Positions 45,701 to 57,929 are shown, counted from the first letter of the stretch. The stretch is DNA of 64,000 nt from Cryptomeria japonica (GCF_030272615.1 NC_081414.1:304555164-304619163); one strand, 5' to 3'. Made by a program: numbers and translations. The notes: generated by a model not told the origin, from the letters alone.

Positions 45701-46469
45701 AGTATGAAGAATTAATAAGAATATGTTTCATATTATTTTTTATACCAAGCACCTAATGACCACTAATTTAAAAATAGAAATATTTTATAACCAAGGTGAT
45801 TCATGAAGAGGGCAGATGATAGGTTTTACTTGTAAATAGTTTTGAAGAACTTGAAGGCCATTCTCTCTTCCAATTCCACTCATTTTGTAGCCACCAAAAT
45901 GAGCATCTTTATCAACTACTAAATAGAAATTGATCCAAATCACTCTTGCACAAAGAGCTCTAGAAACTCTATTGGCCACATCAATTTTTTTGTCACAATG
46001 CCAACTGCTAAACCATGCTTTGTTTTGTTCCCCCTTTCTATCACCTCCTCCACAGTCCTTTGCCATAATTTATGATGTGTGCCATTATAAATTTATATCT
46101 GAAAATAACTTTTAAAAAAAAATAGAATGTAAAAATATTTTAAAAAATATCTATGATTTTAATTATTGACATGACCCGTCCAAATATTTCTTCTTGGGCA
46201 ATCTTCATATTACCCTGTAAGATAAAAACACATTAAAATGTGAATCAAAAGATTATATGTAAGAATACTAACTTGACATATAATGAAAGTAGATGGAATA
46301 TTTTTTTGGTACCTCAACGTCACAAAATATGGTAGGTTCTATATAAAATCTTTTGTCACCCCAAATTTGACCCCCAATAAGTAAGTTAGCTTTCTCTTTC
46401 TTTCCAAGATCAACATACTTTAATATTTTATTAAACTACGCGTTGTCAATCTGCAACGAATATTATGTT

Positions 46470-47956
46470 AAGTCATTATATAAGAGAAAATAATGAGTAT
46501 TAAAAAACTTATTATAAATATAAAACAATATTATGCCATGTAATAGATTTTTAGATTTTTATTATTTGATTTGATGTAAAAAAAATATATCAAATGTCTA
46601 AACTAACAACTACACTTCTAATTCTATTTTTAATAGGCTTCACTTTACAACAAAAAATAAAATTAATTATATAGTCATTTAAATGCATCAGTGATATTAA
46701 AAAAAATTAAGATCATTAACAATTTACAACACACATATAATATTATTTAGTGAGGGATGATAAAAACACCCCTTATAACTCTTCAAATTATATCTATATC
46801 TAATTCTATCATAGTATTGTTTACACTCTTTTAGATTAAATGTATCTCTTGTCACCTCATATAGGGTATCCACTCCACTTTCTTCTTCTCTCTACCATTT
46901 TGCTCCTCTACAATGAATTCTTTCACCTTCTATCTCATCCTACAAATAATTCACTCCTAATGCTCATGGGAATGATTTTAAGAATTCACATTTTCACATG
47001 GATTTAGTGAAAGGGGTTAAATAAAATATACATTTAGATTGATGATAAAATGGTCTAAGAAATTACAATAATTATTTTAAGACAAAAAATAAGGGTCTAT
47101 AATGTATTTTTTTCTTATATTAATTTTTTTTATCATTTTCCAATATAGTCTTCTTTGGTAAAATGATCTAAGCCACGTAAATTTGCTAGATTATGTGACC
47201 CTTTGTACCCTAATATGCATTTTAGTTCAATAATAGGGAAACACAATATCTATAAATGTAAGAGGAACAAGTTAATCCTCGCTTATGGATGAATGGCCAA
47301 AAGATACCTAAGCATAATATAACTTATTTCATTATATATAATTGCATCACAATTATCTAACACTGGATTAAAGATATTAAATCCTCCTTCTAAGAGCCTA
47401 AACTAATAGGAAAGAGATAAGTATCTTATTGTAACATCTAACCCTTTAGACATATGAAAGTGGCAAGAGCAATTTAGGTAAGATGGTGTATACTTTCTCC
47501 ATTAAGACCAACCTTATTTTTTTGAGTGAGTAAGAAAATGAAGACCAATTAAAAAAACAATAGAATAGAGGTACGCACTAAGTAGAATTCACAACAAAAA
47601 ACTCGACTTAAACCTACAAGTTTGGTCCCAAGAAAAGCATAGATCCAACATAGGGTTAGATCTATTTCACTAATAGGGACCATAAGGACAAAAACATTAA
47701 AGATTCAAAATATTCATTAAATACAATCATTTTTTTATCACAAAAATAAGCAACATTATTCTTATTTACATCTACTCTACCCAAAAACTATAATATTTAA
47801 TTTAGTAATCGTAGATATCATTTATTAATGTAAATTAGTTACTTCTTATTTATATGCATCTTGTAAACCAACCTAGAGTTTAATTTTTTAGATATGATTT
47901 GTTTTTCTAAATTATGTATGTTCTCATATTAAATAACCAAAAAAATATTCATAATA
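46470..47956. other. Intron 7 of the ALDH pseudogene, no gene
   Basis: AT-rich intron sequence of about 1.7 kb between exon 7 and exon 8, against 12.5 kb in copy 1. I see no LINE insertion in it. Confidence 0.6.
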
Positions 47957-48296
47957 GTAAATATTTCATAAAAAAATAACAGAAGATGTAAAGTAGTTTG
48001 TACATAAAAGAGTTACCTAAGGCCCATGTTGAACTCCTAGAAGAAAATGCACCCTTATCACTTTCTTCTTTTCTCTTCCCGCTAGTCCTTTTACAAATTC
48101 ATCGTAGGTGCCCTCCCAAACAAATGGTAAATATTTCATAAAAAAATAATAAAAGATATGAAGTAGTTTGTACATAAAAGAGTTACCTAAGGCCCATGTT
48201 GAACTCCTAGAAGAAAATGGACCCTTATCACTTTCTTCTTTTCTCTTTCCACTAGTCCTTTTGCAAATTCATCATAGGTGCCCTCCCAATCAAATA
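47957..48296. repeat. 170-bp tandem duplication over pseudogene exon 7
   Basis: Units 47957-48126 and 48127-48296 both start gtaaatatttcataaaaaa and both contain the exon 7 donor side (gttacctaaggcccatgttg). They differ at only a handful of positions. Copy 1 lacks the duplication, so it arose after the two genes separated. Confidence 0.85.
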
Positions 48297-48987
48297 CCCT
48301 AGGTCCAGCACAACATACTTGCCCCTACAATTTCAAGTCAATTATATCAATATAGATAGCAAAAATTCACAAGATATTATCAAATTCATAGTGCAGAGGC
48401 AAGTAGAGCAGGGCAACCATATTAGCAAAGAAAGATATGTGAGCAATATTGTTGGCCTGTTCAACATCAACATCATCCAAAATAATCAGAGGTGATTTCC
48501 CACCAAGTTTTAAAGTCACGGGCTTCAAGTTGCTCTTTGTAGCTGCCTCCATTATCAATCTCCCTACCTTAGTTGACCCAGTGAATTAAAATTTGATATC
48601 ATTATCCACACAACACAAAATACTAATGCATTATATGACTTCATGAGTTATTTTGATAATATATCTAAATAAAATAAAGAGATCTTAGGTAAGAATACAT
48701 TTTTTATATCCATATGATTGCTCATGGCTACACCAACTATTTCTCCAAAACTAGGCAACACATTAAGAACATCTAGTGGTATTCCTGCTTGTTACATTAG
48801 AACAATCAAATCAGTATGTAAACAACCTATATACAAATTGTTATTTGACAAATAAATATACTAAATATTTAGAAATCTATCATCACATATTCAAGAAAAT
48901 ATAGAATAGTAGGAAGTTACCTCCTTGGCCAATTGGGCAAGGTAAAGGAAAGTAAGGGGGTCTATTCTACAGGTTTTATGATGATAG

Positions 48988-49840
48988 TGTTAAATATCTA
49001 GGCAACTAAGAGGGGGGGGGGGTGAATTAGTTGACAATAAACTTTTCCATGATATTTTCACAGATCCAAAATAACCAACAACATTAATCAAAGAAGATAT
49101 ACCATGAGAGCACATACACAAAATAGATCACACAATGTTCACACCAGGTATGACGTGGAAAACCCAAGAAGGGAAAAACCATGAAGAATGGTAGTTCTCA
49201 ATATATAACATCGACTAAGGTGATTTTTACAAAGGGTGGCTCACTACCAAAATTCTCTTTGCGGGAGGGCTCACTACTAAAGGAAGAAGAAAGAAAAAGA
49301 GAATCCATCACTATTACACAATCGACAATATCGAAACTATTTCCGATCCCTCTCAACAACAACACACTTCACACATCAACAACAATCAGATTTTTCCTTT
49401 TCAGTCTTTCACATCATCCATATATCATTACCACAAGAATGTCACACTAACTCATTAAAATCATCCTCATATATATACTGTCTCCAAGAAACATAATCTT
49501 CTAAGTCAACCAAGACAAAAAAAATTGAAATAGGTCATCACTAAACATTCTATTGGTGGGAAGGAATGAGAAGTAGACCATACCAAAACACACATCAATG
49601 GTCAGATCAACATGCTACATTCATCACAAATTCTAGACCCAAAGCATGACTCACACACTACACAAATATCGTTACTCATTCTCGAATTCTGAACTTAATC
49701 CAGACCCAAAATAGCACTACCTAGCTTAGCAAAAATAAGAATAGAACCAAGATACTCATGAATACAATTGATCAATACCATATCCAAATATAGATTACCA
49801 TCAACATGAACAATCTGTACCGAATATCACATCTTCTAAT
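48988..49840 (-). repeat. 3' LTR of Copia element, first part
   Basis: It is collinear with 61909 onward of the 5' LTR and includes an 11-12 base G run at about 49010. It stops at the nested element and resumes at 57515-57608 (aagtaccaaag...). A polypurine tract lies beside the latter end. Confidence 0.88.
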
Positions 49841-51030
49841 TGATGAATACTAAGAGGTGGGGGGGTGAATTAGTATTAAAAAAAAACTGAACTTAAACAC
49901 TTAAACAATTTAGCAGTAAACCGGTATAATAGTTTTACTAACAAACCGGTTAACACAAATGCAAACCAAACAACAAATAAGGCATTCACCCACAGAAGCA
50001 CAATCACCATAACACAAGAGATTTTGACATGGAAACCCAAATGGGAAAAACCACGGTGAGATGAGACTCACAAGTAACTATCTGTAGAATAGTAACCAGA
50101 CCAGTTAAGGTCATACAATGTTCTTTACCAGAACAGATCCTGTTAGGAATCTCAATCTCTATTAGGAGATAAGTCCGATTAAAAACTACCTTGTGAGAGG
50201 ATTTCAGATCCATAGATGTGAACCACCTTGTTAGAGGATTTACAAAGGCTTTTATGGGCCTACCAGGTTAAGGGTTTCAGACTTGTCGAAGATGTGAGTA
50301 ATCAACAAGTGAATGATCTAGAAAATAGCACAGTTTGCTTGGTTAGATCCATGATAGCTCATTGCTAATGCATTTTAGCATTACTTCAGTCTTCAGTAAA
50401 TCCACACTCTGTTATAGCACACAGACTTGATCTTCTCTTCTAAGATCGCACATACAAAAACTCATCAACCACCAAAAACCCTAACAACTATATTTCCTAA
50501 AACCCTAGACATGATGTCCTTAAAAAGGAATCTGATTTCATGTCGGTCCAATAGGATTACATTACAAGTTCCTAGGTTTATTGCATCTAGACACATTTGA
50601 TAATATGACACAAATCACCATCAAAGTGTCGATGGATGGTAACTCATCACAAAAATACCGGTTGGTAACTCATCATAGAGTATTACTGGTTCATACAAAT
50701 TTATCGATTACCAATTGGTAACTCATTACAGAGTAATACTGGTTCAAACATTAAACCGATTACTGGTTGTCCAAAAATGAAGACTAGGAAAATGATAACT
50801 GTCGCTTCAGTTTCTTCGCTCCGCTTGAGATTCTCAAACCGCTTGAGGTCTTCATACTGCTTGAGATCGGTAAACACTTTCTGCAAAACACTGATAGCCT
50901 AAAGACTATAATACATAATACCGATTTGGAACAAATATCGGTTGAGCATAACTGATACATAAAAAGTGATCTCAAAGCAATTGTGTGTCCATCAATGACA
51001 ATCATAACATAAACATCAAAAATACCAACA
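49841..51030 (-). repeat. 3' LTR of nested element
   Basis: 1190 bp. The 40-bp excess over its partner is explained by extra copies of a roughly 21-bp cgcttgag-containing unit at about 50818-50870. Confidence 0.9.
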
Positions 51031-51043
51031 ATCTCCCCCTTTG
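51031..51043 (-). promoter_or_regulatory. Polypurine tract of nested element
   Basis: CCAAAGGGGGAGAT abuts the 3' LTR on the minus strand. Similar GGCAAAGGGGGAGTA lies about 200 bp upstream near 51236-51250, and a shorter GGGGGAG at about 51116. Confidence 0.85.
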
Positions 51044-51309
51044 GCATTGATGGCAACACTTAGGAAATTTTTGACATCTAAGTGTTTTACAACAAAAATA
51101 TGCCATAATCAAAATTACTCCCCCTAAGCATATACACTACCCCTTTTGCAGAAAATACAATATATACTACTCCCTTACAAAGATAAACATGAAAGTATAC
51201 ATAAAATGCATCAAAAATTTTAAATATAGAATACTACTCCCCCTTTGCCAACAATGACAAAGTACAGCTGAATAACCCCTATTTCCATTATCATTAAAAT
51301 CATAAGAGT

Positions 51310-54300
51310 TTAAAACAATAAAGAGTGAAACTTGTGAAAGACGGATTTAAAGTTTTGCATAAATGTCTTCATGGATAAAGACCATGACTCAAGCAATGAG
51401 GTAACAACCTCACTTTCCGTTTGCATTTGGGATACCTGTTCCTCCATGGCATCCAAGGTACTCATCTCTTGAGTGACCGTTAAGGCATCCAGATTGAGAT
51501 AGCATTTTTGGAGTATTTGCAATCTTGGTAGTAGAACCAGTTGAAGTTCCTGCAAATATCATGTCCAGTTGTTGATCTCTAACTCTATTTTTGCATACTG
51601 GAGTTGAAACCGGTGAACGGTTTTCCCATAAGTGGTGAAGGAATCATAGGGCGTCTTGAAGGTGCTTATGAATGTCTGCAAATCAGTTTGCGGTTTGTCT
51701 TTCTAAGCAAGCACATCATCAAAAAATAGTTGAGGTTGACATATCTTACTGAGTAGCAGATTCCCCTCATCCAGAGCATCTCTTATGTCCTTCTGTGCCT
51801 TCTAAAGTTCAGATTGGATCTCATTCAACTTCTTCACCATGGCAGTGTTCAGAGCCTTTTGATGCTTATTTTGAGCATTGGCTTCAACAACATCTTCCAA
51901 AAATTGCACTTAGTCTTCTACAACTATGCATAGGAGCTTCAATTGAGCTAGAGAGGAATCAGTACTTGGGAGATTGGTATCGGGAATCAAACTGGTGAGA
52001 GTTTCCACTGCAGTTTGAATCATATCTTCCTCCTTTTCCTCCTTAGTGCTTCCAGTCGCTCTTGAGCAAGCTTAATGCTTTGCAATAGCTCCGTTTCATT
52101 TGCAGACTGGAGGTCAATGGGACTGGTGATGTCAACCAGTTTGGCTTTACCACCGGTTGCCTTTGGGGTCTCTACATGTACACTCTTTGCTGCTTCCTCC
52201 TTTTCCTTGGCTTTTTGCTTATCATCTTTTGCCTTCTTCTCCTGAGCTTCTTTCTTTCTTTTCTCTTCTTCCTTCTTCCTTTCTTCTTCTCTCCTCTTCT
52301 CTTCTTCTTTCCTCTCCTCTTCCTTCTTCGTCTTCTTCTTCTCCTCTTCCTGTTTCTTCTCCTCTTCCTTCTTCTTCTTCTTCTTCTCTTCTTCCCGTTT
52401 CTTGTCTTCTTTCTTCTTCTTCTTCTCCTCTTCCTGTTTTCTCTTCTCCTCTTCTTTTCTCTTCTCTTCCTCTTTTCTCTTCTCTTCCTCTTTTCTTTTC
52501 TCTTCTTCATTTCTCTTCTCCTCTTCCTTTTGCTTCCTCTCTTCTTCATTTCTCTTCTCTTCCTCCTTTCTCTTTTCCTTGTCCTATTTCTCCTATCCTA
52601 CCATTTCTGTTGGTGTATCCAGAGTAACATCTTCACCGTCCAAAGCATCAACATCAATAAGGTCCATTTGCTCAATGACCTATTCTCCTTCACTATTATA
52701 CACCTCATCCGGTTTTGCTATTTCTGGTTCTTGTTCAGCCTTTTTGTTGGCTTTGGACACTTGGTGCAATCTCAGAGTTGCCTAGGCATGAGAGTGGGTA
52801 TCTTTTACCACCTCAGGGACTTTCCCTTCTAGCAACAAGAGTCTCCTTCTCCGCATAAAGAAGAGGCCTTTATATTTTTCCATAACTTCATAAAGTTCAG
52901 AATTAGACACATCAGGAAAATGTTGAGCAAATATTTCCTCTCTTATCTCCTGTTCCTTTTCTATGGCAATGCACCATTTGTTGTCTAAAGAATTATATAA
53001 AGAATCTAGTGTCACAGATTTAATTTCTGATGGCAACCGATCATTAATACATAAATATTGAATGACTTCCTGTTCCACTTCCTCCTTCTCACTATCATTG
53101 AAATCATCAAAACAATCTGCCAAATCACTCAACACTTTTCTCCTAATGTTCTTAATAGTTCTTTGACAATGTGTCAAAGGTTTGTAAGAGGAAATATCAA
53201 TATTTACCAGTGCTGATGATGTCAGTTCATTGCTGGTTGTCTTTGTCTTCTTTCTTGTTTGCCTAGTCTTCTTAGGCTTTTCTTCAGATTATGTATCTTC
53301 TGAGTCCGATGTGTTGCCTTTTGTCTTCTGCTTTCTCTCAAAGACTTTGGCGGGTGAAACTTCCAGTTTCTTCTTTGTCGGTGACCGCTTGGTCACTTTA
53401 GGACTCGCTGAAGTAACCGGTGCCGATACAGATGGTACTGCCTTTCCTTTCTTCACATAGGGCTCCTCAACCGGTGTAACCCTTTCCAGATAGGTGTCGG
53501 TTCTCTTCATTTTAGGATCAAGTGGTGAGGCAAGCAGGGTAGAAGCATACCCGTCTAGCATGTCGTACATCACCTCATAACCCATAGGCTCCACTTCTTC
53601 CTTTCTGGGCTCAACAACCTCCATTATGCACTCATCTACTTTGATGATAAAGCAGATGTCCTCTTCATACTTCTTGACAATATCACCAGATATTCTCACC
53701 CTTTGGCTCATCTTGCATCTGAAATCATCAAAGTATTTGTTCAAGACTTCAGGATAACCGGTTCCAACCGCTTGAAGACTTTCCTTGATTTGCTTTGTAA
53801 CCGGTTGGTCAGCAGACCACTGAATATCGCCGACTCCTGGAAAGTAGCCTTGGAAGTAGAAGAACAATCCAACCAATAGTTGTCTGAATTTAAACCTCAA
53901 GGCATTGTCCTATTTGATTGACTTCAGGTTCACCAGTAGTTGCCTTTGCATATAGGTGCATAAATCAAATGAGGTATCTTTCACGATCATCCTGTAGCCA
54001 ACATTTACCGCTGCAATAGAGACAAAGTTAATTCTGCTAGCATGGAATGTCCGGTAATCTATAACCATGCAAGCATACTTGACTAGATTGTGCTTGATGG
54101 TATTGATGGTCATTCCCCATTGGTCGCTCACAGAACCGGTGAGCTTGGTCATTCGGGTCTTGCTGATCTTCCTTAGGCCTGGCACTTCTCCAACATTACA
54201 GAAACTGGTGATGGCATGAATCGCTTCTGGTGTGATGTCATGTGTCCACTCCAAATACATTTTGTCACCATGTACTCTGCTTAGAATGATGCGGATGTGA

Positions 54301-54587
54301 TCATCTGTGAATTCTTCAAGAAAATAGACCGCATTGTGAAGCTTCTTCTTTTCCAAGATGCTGAATTCCGGTTTGATCTTCTTGTCCTTCCCGCAGAACA
54401 AACTCAATTGAGAATGGATCACTAGAGATCCTAGGTCTTCAATTTTATAGTCAATGTAATCCGAAATACCTTCCTCGACTATAACACCAATGGGTAATTG
54501 AGATAGTGCATTATATTTTGCCTTCCATTAGATGAAATCTACTGAATCAACGAGTGCACTAGAACTAGAGTGCGATGCTGAAGCCAT
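51310..54587 (-). pseudogene. Giant ORF2 of nested element, unknown function
   Basis: About 1,090 codons starting MASASHSSSSALVDSVDF. The N-terminal 400 residues look globular (EEFTDDHIRIILSRVHGDKM, EWTHDITPEAIHAITSFCNV, VSDQWGMTINTIKHNLVKYA, VNVGYRMIVKDTSFDLCTYM, RQLLVGLFFYFQG). A Ser/Thr/Lys linker and a second helical region follow (LSDLADCFDDFNDSEKEEVE). Next is a Lys/Glu-rich coiled coil of about 140 residues (52600-52190), then a leucine-rich helical C-terminus (EIQSELQKAQKDIRDALDEG). All pieces down to 52045 share one frame, with one frameshift after that. Around ten stops, nearly all TAG/TAA where CAG/CAA would fit, interrupt it. I recognise no enzyme motif. Confidence 0.65.
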
Positions 54588-55028
54588 GATAAACAAAGAA
54601 ACTCGAAAAATACCTTCGAAAGTCGAGATTTAGGGCTTGCAAATTCTGCTTTGCCACTCACTACTTTAGTTTTTGGGTTACCGCTTTGAGTTCTACACTT
54701 GACCGATTGATGTTATCTTTAGATTCTTCTTCAAGGTTTTGAAATCTCTCTGAATTGCAAGACAAATCGTCTTTTGTCGCCCTACACTTGAAAACTTCTT
54801 CGCTCAAAAAATGATAAGTGAAAATGACTTGAAAATCCTTTTTAAATGAATTCTCCACCTACCATAATAAATGCTCCATCATTAGGGCATAAACCCTAAT
54901 TTGCCTTTTACTGTTTCTGGTCTTCCGCCAATTGACAGGTATCACATACCGGTTAAGATCTTTTACTGGTGTAAACTGGGGGTTCAAAATATTTTATCAA
55001 TTTGTTTCCCCCTAAGCTTTCCTATAGC

Positions 55029-56309
55029 TTAGTTTGTCGACTCAGAGATTTCCACACTAAGTGTAGAAACTGGTTCTTCTAGAGACACTTCTTCTGGCTT
55101 CTTTTTCCAAGTTTTCTTCATATCCACTTGAACAGTTTCAACATCAATCTTTCCTTCCGGAGTGACCAGTATATCATCCGATATATTCTTTCTCATTCTG
55201 TAGAATCTTGCTATATGACCCAGTTTGTTGCAATGATAGCAAACCATTCCAGGTGCTCTCCAAGGTCCATTATTCATGTTTTCATTCTTCCTTCTGCATT
55301 TTGCAGCTGTGTGACCACTACCATGACAGATCCAACAGGTTTCTCTCCATCTAGTTGCCGCTTGATAGCCACCGCTTCCTGACTGATGATTATAGGTATT
55401 AAACCAGTTTGGATTTCGGTTCCCAGAGGGTTCAAGAAAGACTCCTTGACTCCTTTGAGGATACCTTCCAGTGTTGTGCATGTCAGACCTACATTCAAAT
55501 GCTCTATGCCTAGACTTGTTGCATGCATAACAATTTCCATTGAATCTATTGGATCTAGGCTTATTGTTTAGAAAGTAAGGAAAGTTATTGTAAGCCTTGT
55601 TTCTACAAACATTAGTAGTATGTCCTTCCTTGAGACAATTAAAGCAAACAGGTTTGAAATTTTTATTACCTTTATCCTTTGGTGTTGGTTGCTTCTTTGA
55701 TGCTACATATTTTTCTCCAGAGATCTCTCCTCCCTTATATTCAGAGAAACCAAGTCCATTAGTATTCTTTACCGGTTTAGTTAATTCAAGCTTCTGCTCT
55801 AGCTTGACAGTGCTCTTATTGAATTTGGCAAGTATTTCCTTTGACTCAGTGAGTTCTTTGGTAATAGCAGCATTGGATTCCTTCAAGGTTGCATTCTTAG
55901 AAATAGCCATGTTTATTTCACCTTGCATTTCCTCTTTTTCCACTTTTCTCTCTTGGAGATGAGCGCTAAGTGCACTAATTTCTTTCTTCAACTTAGAGAT
56001 CTCATGATCTTTGTCTTTTACTAGATCTTCAGCTTTTCTCCGGTTCTCAAGCTCTTGACACATCCTGATAGTCAGTCCTTCAAGTTCCCTTCTCAGGTTG
56101 GCATTAGACTCATTCAAATTTTCAACTTCTTCAACTAGGGCTTACATGTCTGCTTCATCAGAGGAACTATTTTCAGTTAGCTCCATCAATTTCTTAGCAT
56201 GCTCTCTCCTTTTTGCCAGAGAGGCCTTATACTTGACTTTGAGTTCATCATAGGCTTTCTCAGACTGAGTGAGTCGATGATTAAGTTCCCTCACAGTGTA
56301 TTCCTCCAT
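55029..56309 (-). pseudogene. Gag-like coiled coil with four zinc knuckles
   Basis: From MEEYTVRELNHRLTQSEKAY the frame is a long coiled coil (LKKEISALSAHLQERKVEKE, ESNAAITKELTESKEILAKF) to about residue 180. CCHC knuckles follow: CFNCLKEGHTTNVC, CYACNKSRHRAFEC, CWICHGSGHTAAKC and CYHCNKLGHIARFY, the last having Tyr for its final Cys. One in-frame TAA (56142-56144) interrupts about 427 codons. Knuckles imply RNA binding, and the coiled coil may replace the normal capsid domain, which I cannot find. Its position directly after the primer site fits Gag. Confidence 0.82.
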
Positions 56310-56345
56310 ATCTCTTTCCAAGTGGTTAAACTTATAGAAAGGTTG

Positions 56346-56357
56346 GCTCTGATACCA
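56346..56357 (-). promoter_or_regulatory. Primer-binding site of nested element
   Basis: TGGTATCAGAGC on the minus strand, two bases from the 5' LTR, identical to that of the outer Copia element. Confidence 0.93.
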
Positions 56358-56359
56358 AT

Positions 56360-57509
56360 TGATGAATACTAAGAGGGGGGGTGAATTAGTATACAAAAAA
56401 ATACTGAACTTAAACACTCAAACAGTTTAGCAGTAAACCGATATAATAGTTTTACTAACAAACCGGTTAACACAAATGCAAACCAAACAGCAAATAAGGC
56501 ATTCACCCACAGAAGCACAATCACCATAACATGAGATTTTGACGTGGAAACCCAAATGGTAAAAACCACTGTGAGATGAGACTCACAAGTAACTATCTGC
56601 AGAATAGTAATCAGACCGGTTAAGGTCATATAATGTTCTTTACCAAAATAGATCCTGTTAGGAATCTCAATCTCTATTAGGAGATAAGTTCAATTAAAGA
56701 CTACCTTGTGAGAGGATTTCAGATCCATAGATGTGAACCACCTTGTTAGAGGATTTACAAAGGCTTTTCTGGGCCTACCCGGTTAAGGGTTTCAGACTTG
56801 TCGAAGATGTGAGTAATCAACAAGTGAATGATCTAGCAAATAGCACAGTCTGCTTGGTTAGATCCATGATAGCTCATTGCTAATGCATTTCAACATTACT
56901 TCGGTCTTCAGTAAATCCACACTCTGTTACAGCACATAGACTTGATCTTCTCTTCTAAGATCGCACATACAAAAACTCATCAACCACCAAAAACCCTAAC
57001 AGCTATATATCCTAAAACCCTAGACATGATGTCCTTAAAAAGGAATCTGATTTCATGTCGGTCCAACAGGATTACATTGCAAGTTCCTAGGTTCATTGCA
57101 TCTAGACATATTTGATAACACGACACAAATCACCGTCAAAGTGTCGGTGGATGGTAACTTATCACAAAAATACTGATTGGTAACTCATCACAGAGTATTA
57201 CCGATTCATACAACTTTGCCGATTACCGGTTGGTAACTCATCACAGAGTAATACCGGTTCAAACATTAAACCGATTAGTGGTTGTCCAAAAATGAAGACT
57301 AGGAAAATGATAACTACCACTTCAGTTTCTTCACTTCGCTTGAGATCAGTAAACACTTTTTGCAAAACACCAATAGCCTAAAGACTATAATACATAATAT
57401 CAGTTTGGAACAAATACCAATTGAGCATAACTCATACATAAAAAGTGATCTCAAAGCAAGTGTGTGTCCATCAATGACAATCACAACATAAACATAAAAA
57501 ATGCCAACA
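56360..57509 (-). repeat. 5' LTR of nested element
   Basis: 1150 bp. It contains three ggtaactcatcacagagt-type repeats around ACCGGT-like words and a single cgcttgag unit where the other LTR has three. Confidence 0.9.
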
Positions 57510-57608
57510 CTAAAGTACCAAAGATTCTGGGAACGCATCTTTCAGACCACTAACACCAATACCAATATGTTAACAACAATGACAACCATCAAGATCACAT
57601 TTTCAATA
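57510..57608 (-). repeat. 3' LTR of Copia element, second part
   Basis: The sequence gtaccaaagattctggg to tttcaata corresponds to 63193-63287 of the 5' LTR. The first five bases, ctaaa, are the second copy of the nested element's target duplication (ctaat at 49836-49840). Confidence 0.85.
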
Positions 57609-57621
57609 TTCTCCCCCTTTG
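57609..57621 (-). promoter_or_regulatory. Polypurine tract of Copia element
   Basis: CAAAGGGGGAGAA on the minus strand directly precedes the 3' LTR. A further AAAGGGGGAGAGA lies at about 57734-57746, so the tract is duplicated. Confidence 0.82.
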
Positions 57622-57929
57622 TCATTGATGGCAACAACCATCAACAACAAACAAAAAACACACAACTCACTCTGCATCATTAGATCAACATCTCTGCACA
57701 TTATCTGTAAGCCAATATATCTCTTTGCACATCTCTCCCCCTTTGACATCAAACACAAATGCAAGCATAACTCCCCCTATGAAACTTACTCCTACTCCCT
57801 CTAAGAGGAAGCACCCAAGCATTAGTCCAGATAAGAATATTCAATTTGTTCACTAGACCAATGCACATTCAAATGTACATTAGTTCAAATTAGGAAGGGG
57901 TAATACCCCTAACTTTTGTCAGAGATACT

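Larger units (their letters stand above)
49841..57509 (-). mobile_element. Non-autonomous LTR element with Gag and a giant unknown ORF
   Basis: LTRs at 56360-57509 (element 5') and 49841-51030 (element 3') begin TGTTGG and end TCATCA in element orientation. The target duplication is ctaat/ctaaa (4/5). The primer-binding site and polypurine tract are standard. The 5.3 kb interior holds a Gag-like ORF with zinc knuckles and a second ORF of about 1,090 codons, with no protease, integrase, RT or RNase H. It would therefore need enzymes from a partner, perhaps a Copia element with the same primer site and polypurine motif. LTRs differ at roughly 5% by eye. It sits inside one LTR of the outer Copia element. 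Confidence 0.88.

Noticed and set aside
45785-48987. ALDH copy 2 as an expressed gene
   Set aside because: Nonsense codons, frameshifts, lost splice sites, catalytic Glu changed to Lys and a 14 kb insertion in exon 4.
52156-52832. Plus-strand Ser/Leu/Phe-rich ORFs up to 218 aa
   Set aside because: They are the antisense of the Lys/Glu coiled coil of the nested element's ORF2. The low complexity keeps several frames open.
54661-54858. 65-aa ORF between Gag and ORF2 of the nested element
   Set aside because: It lies in the linker between the two main frames and ends before the ORF2 start. No motif, and it cannot be distinguished from chance.
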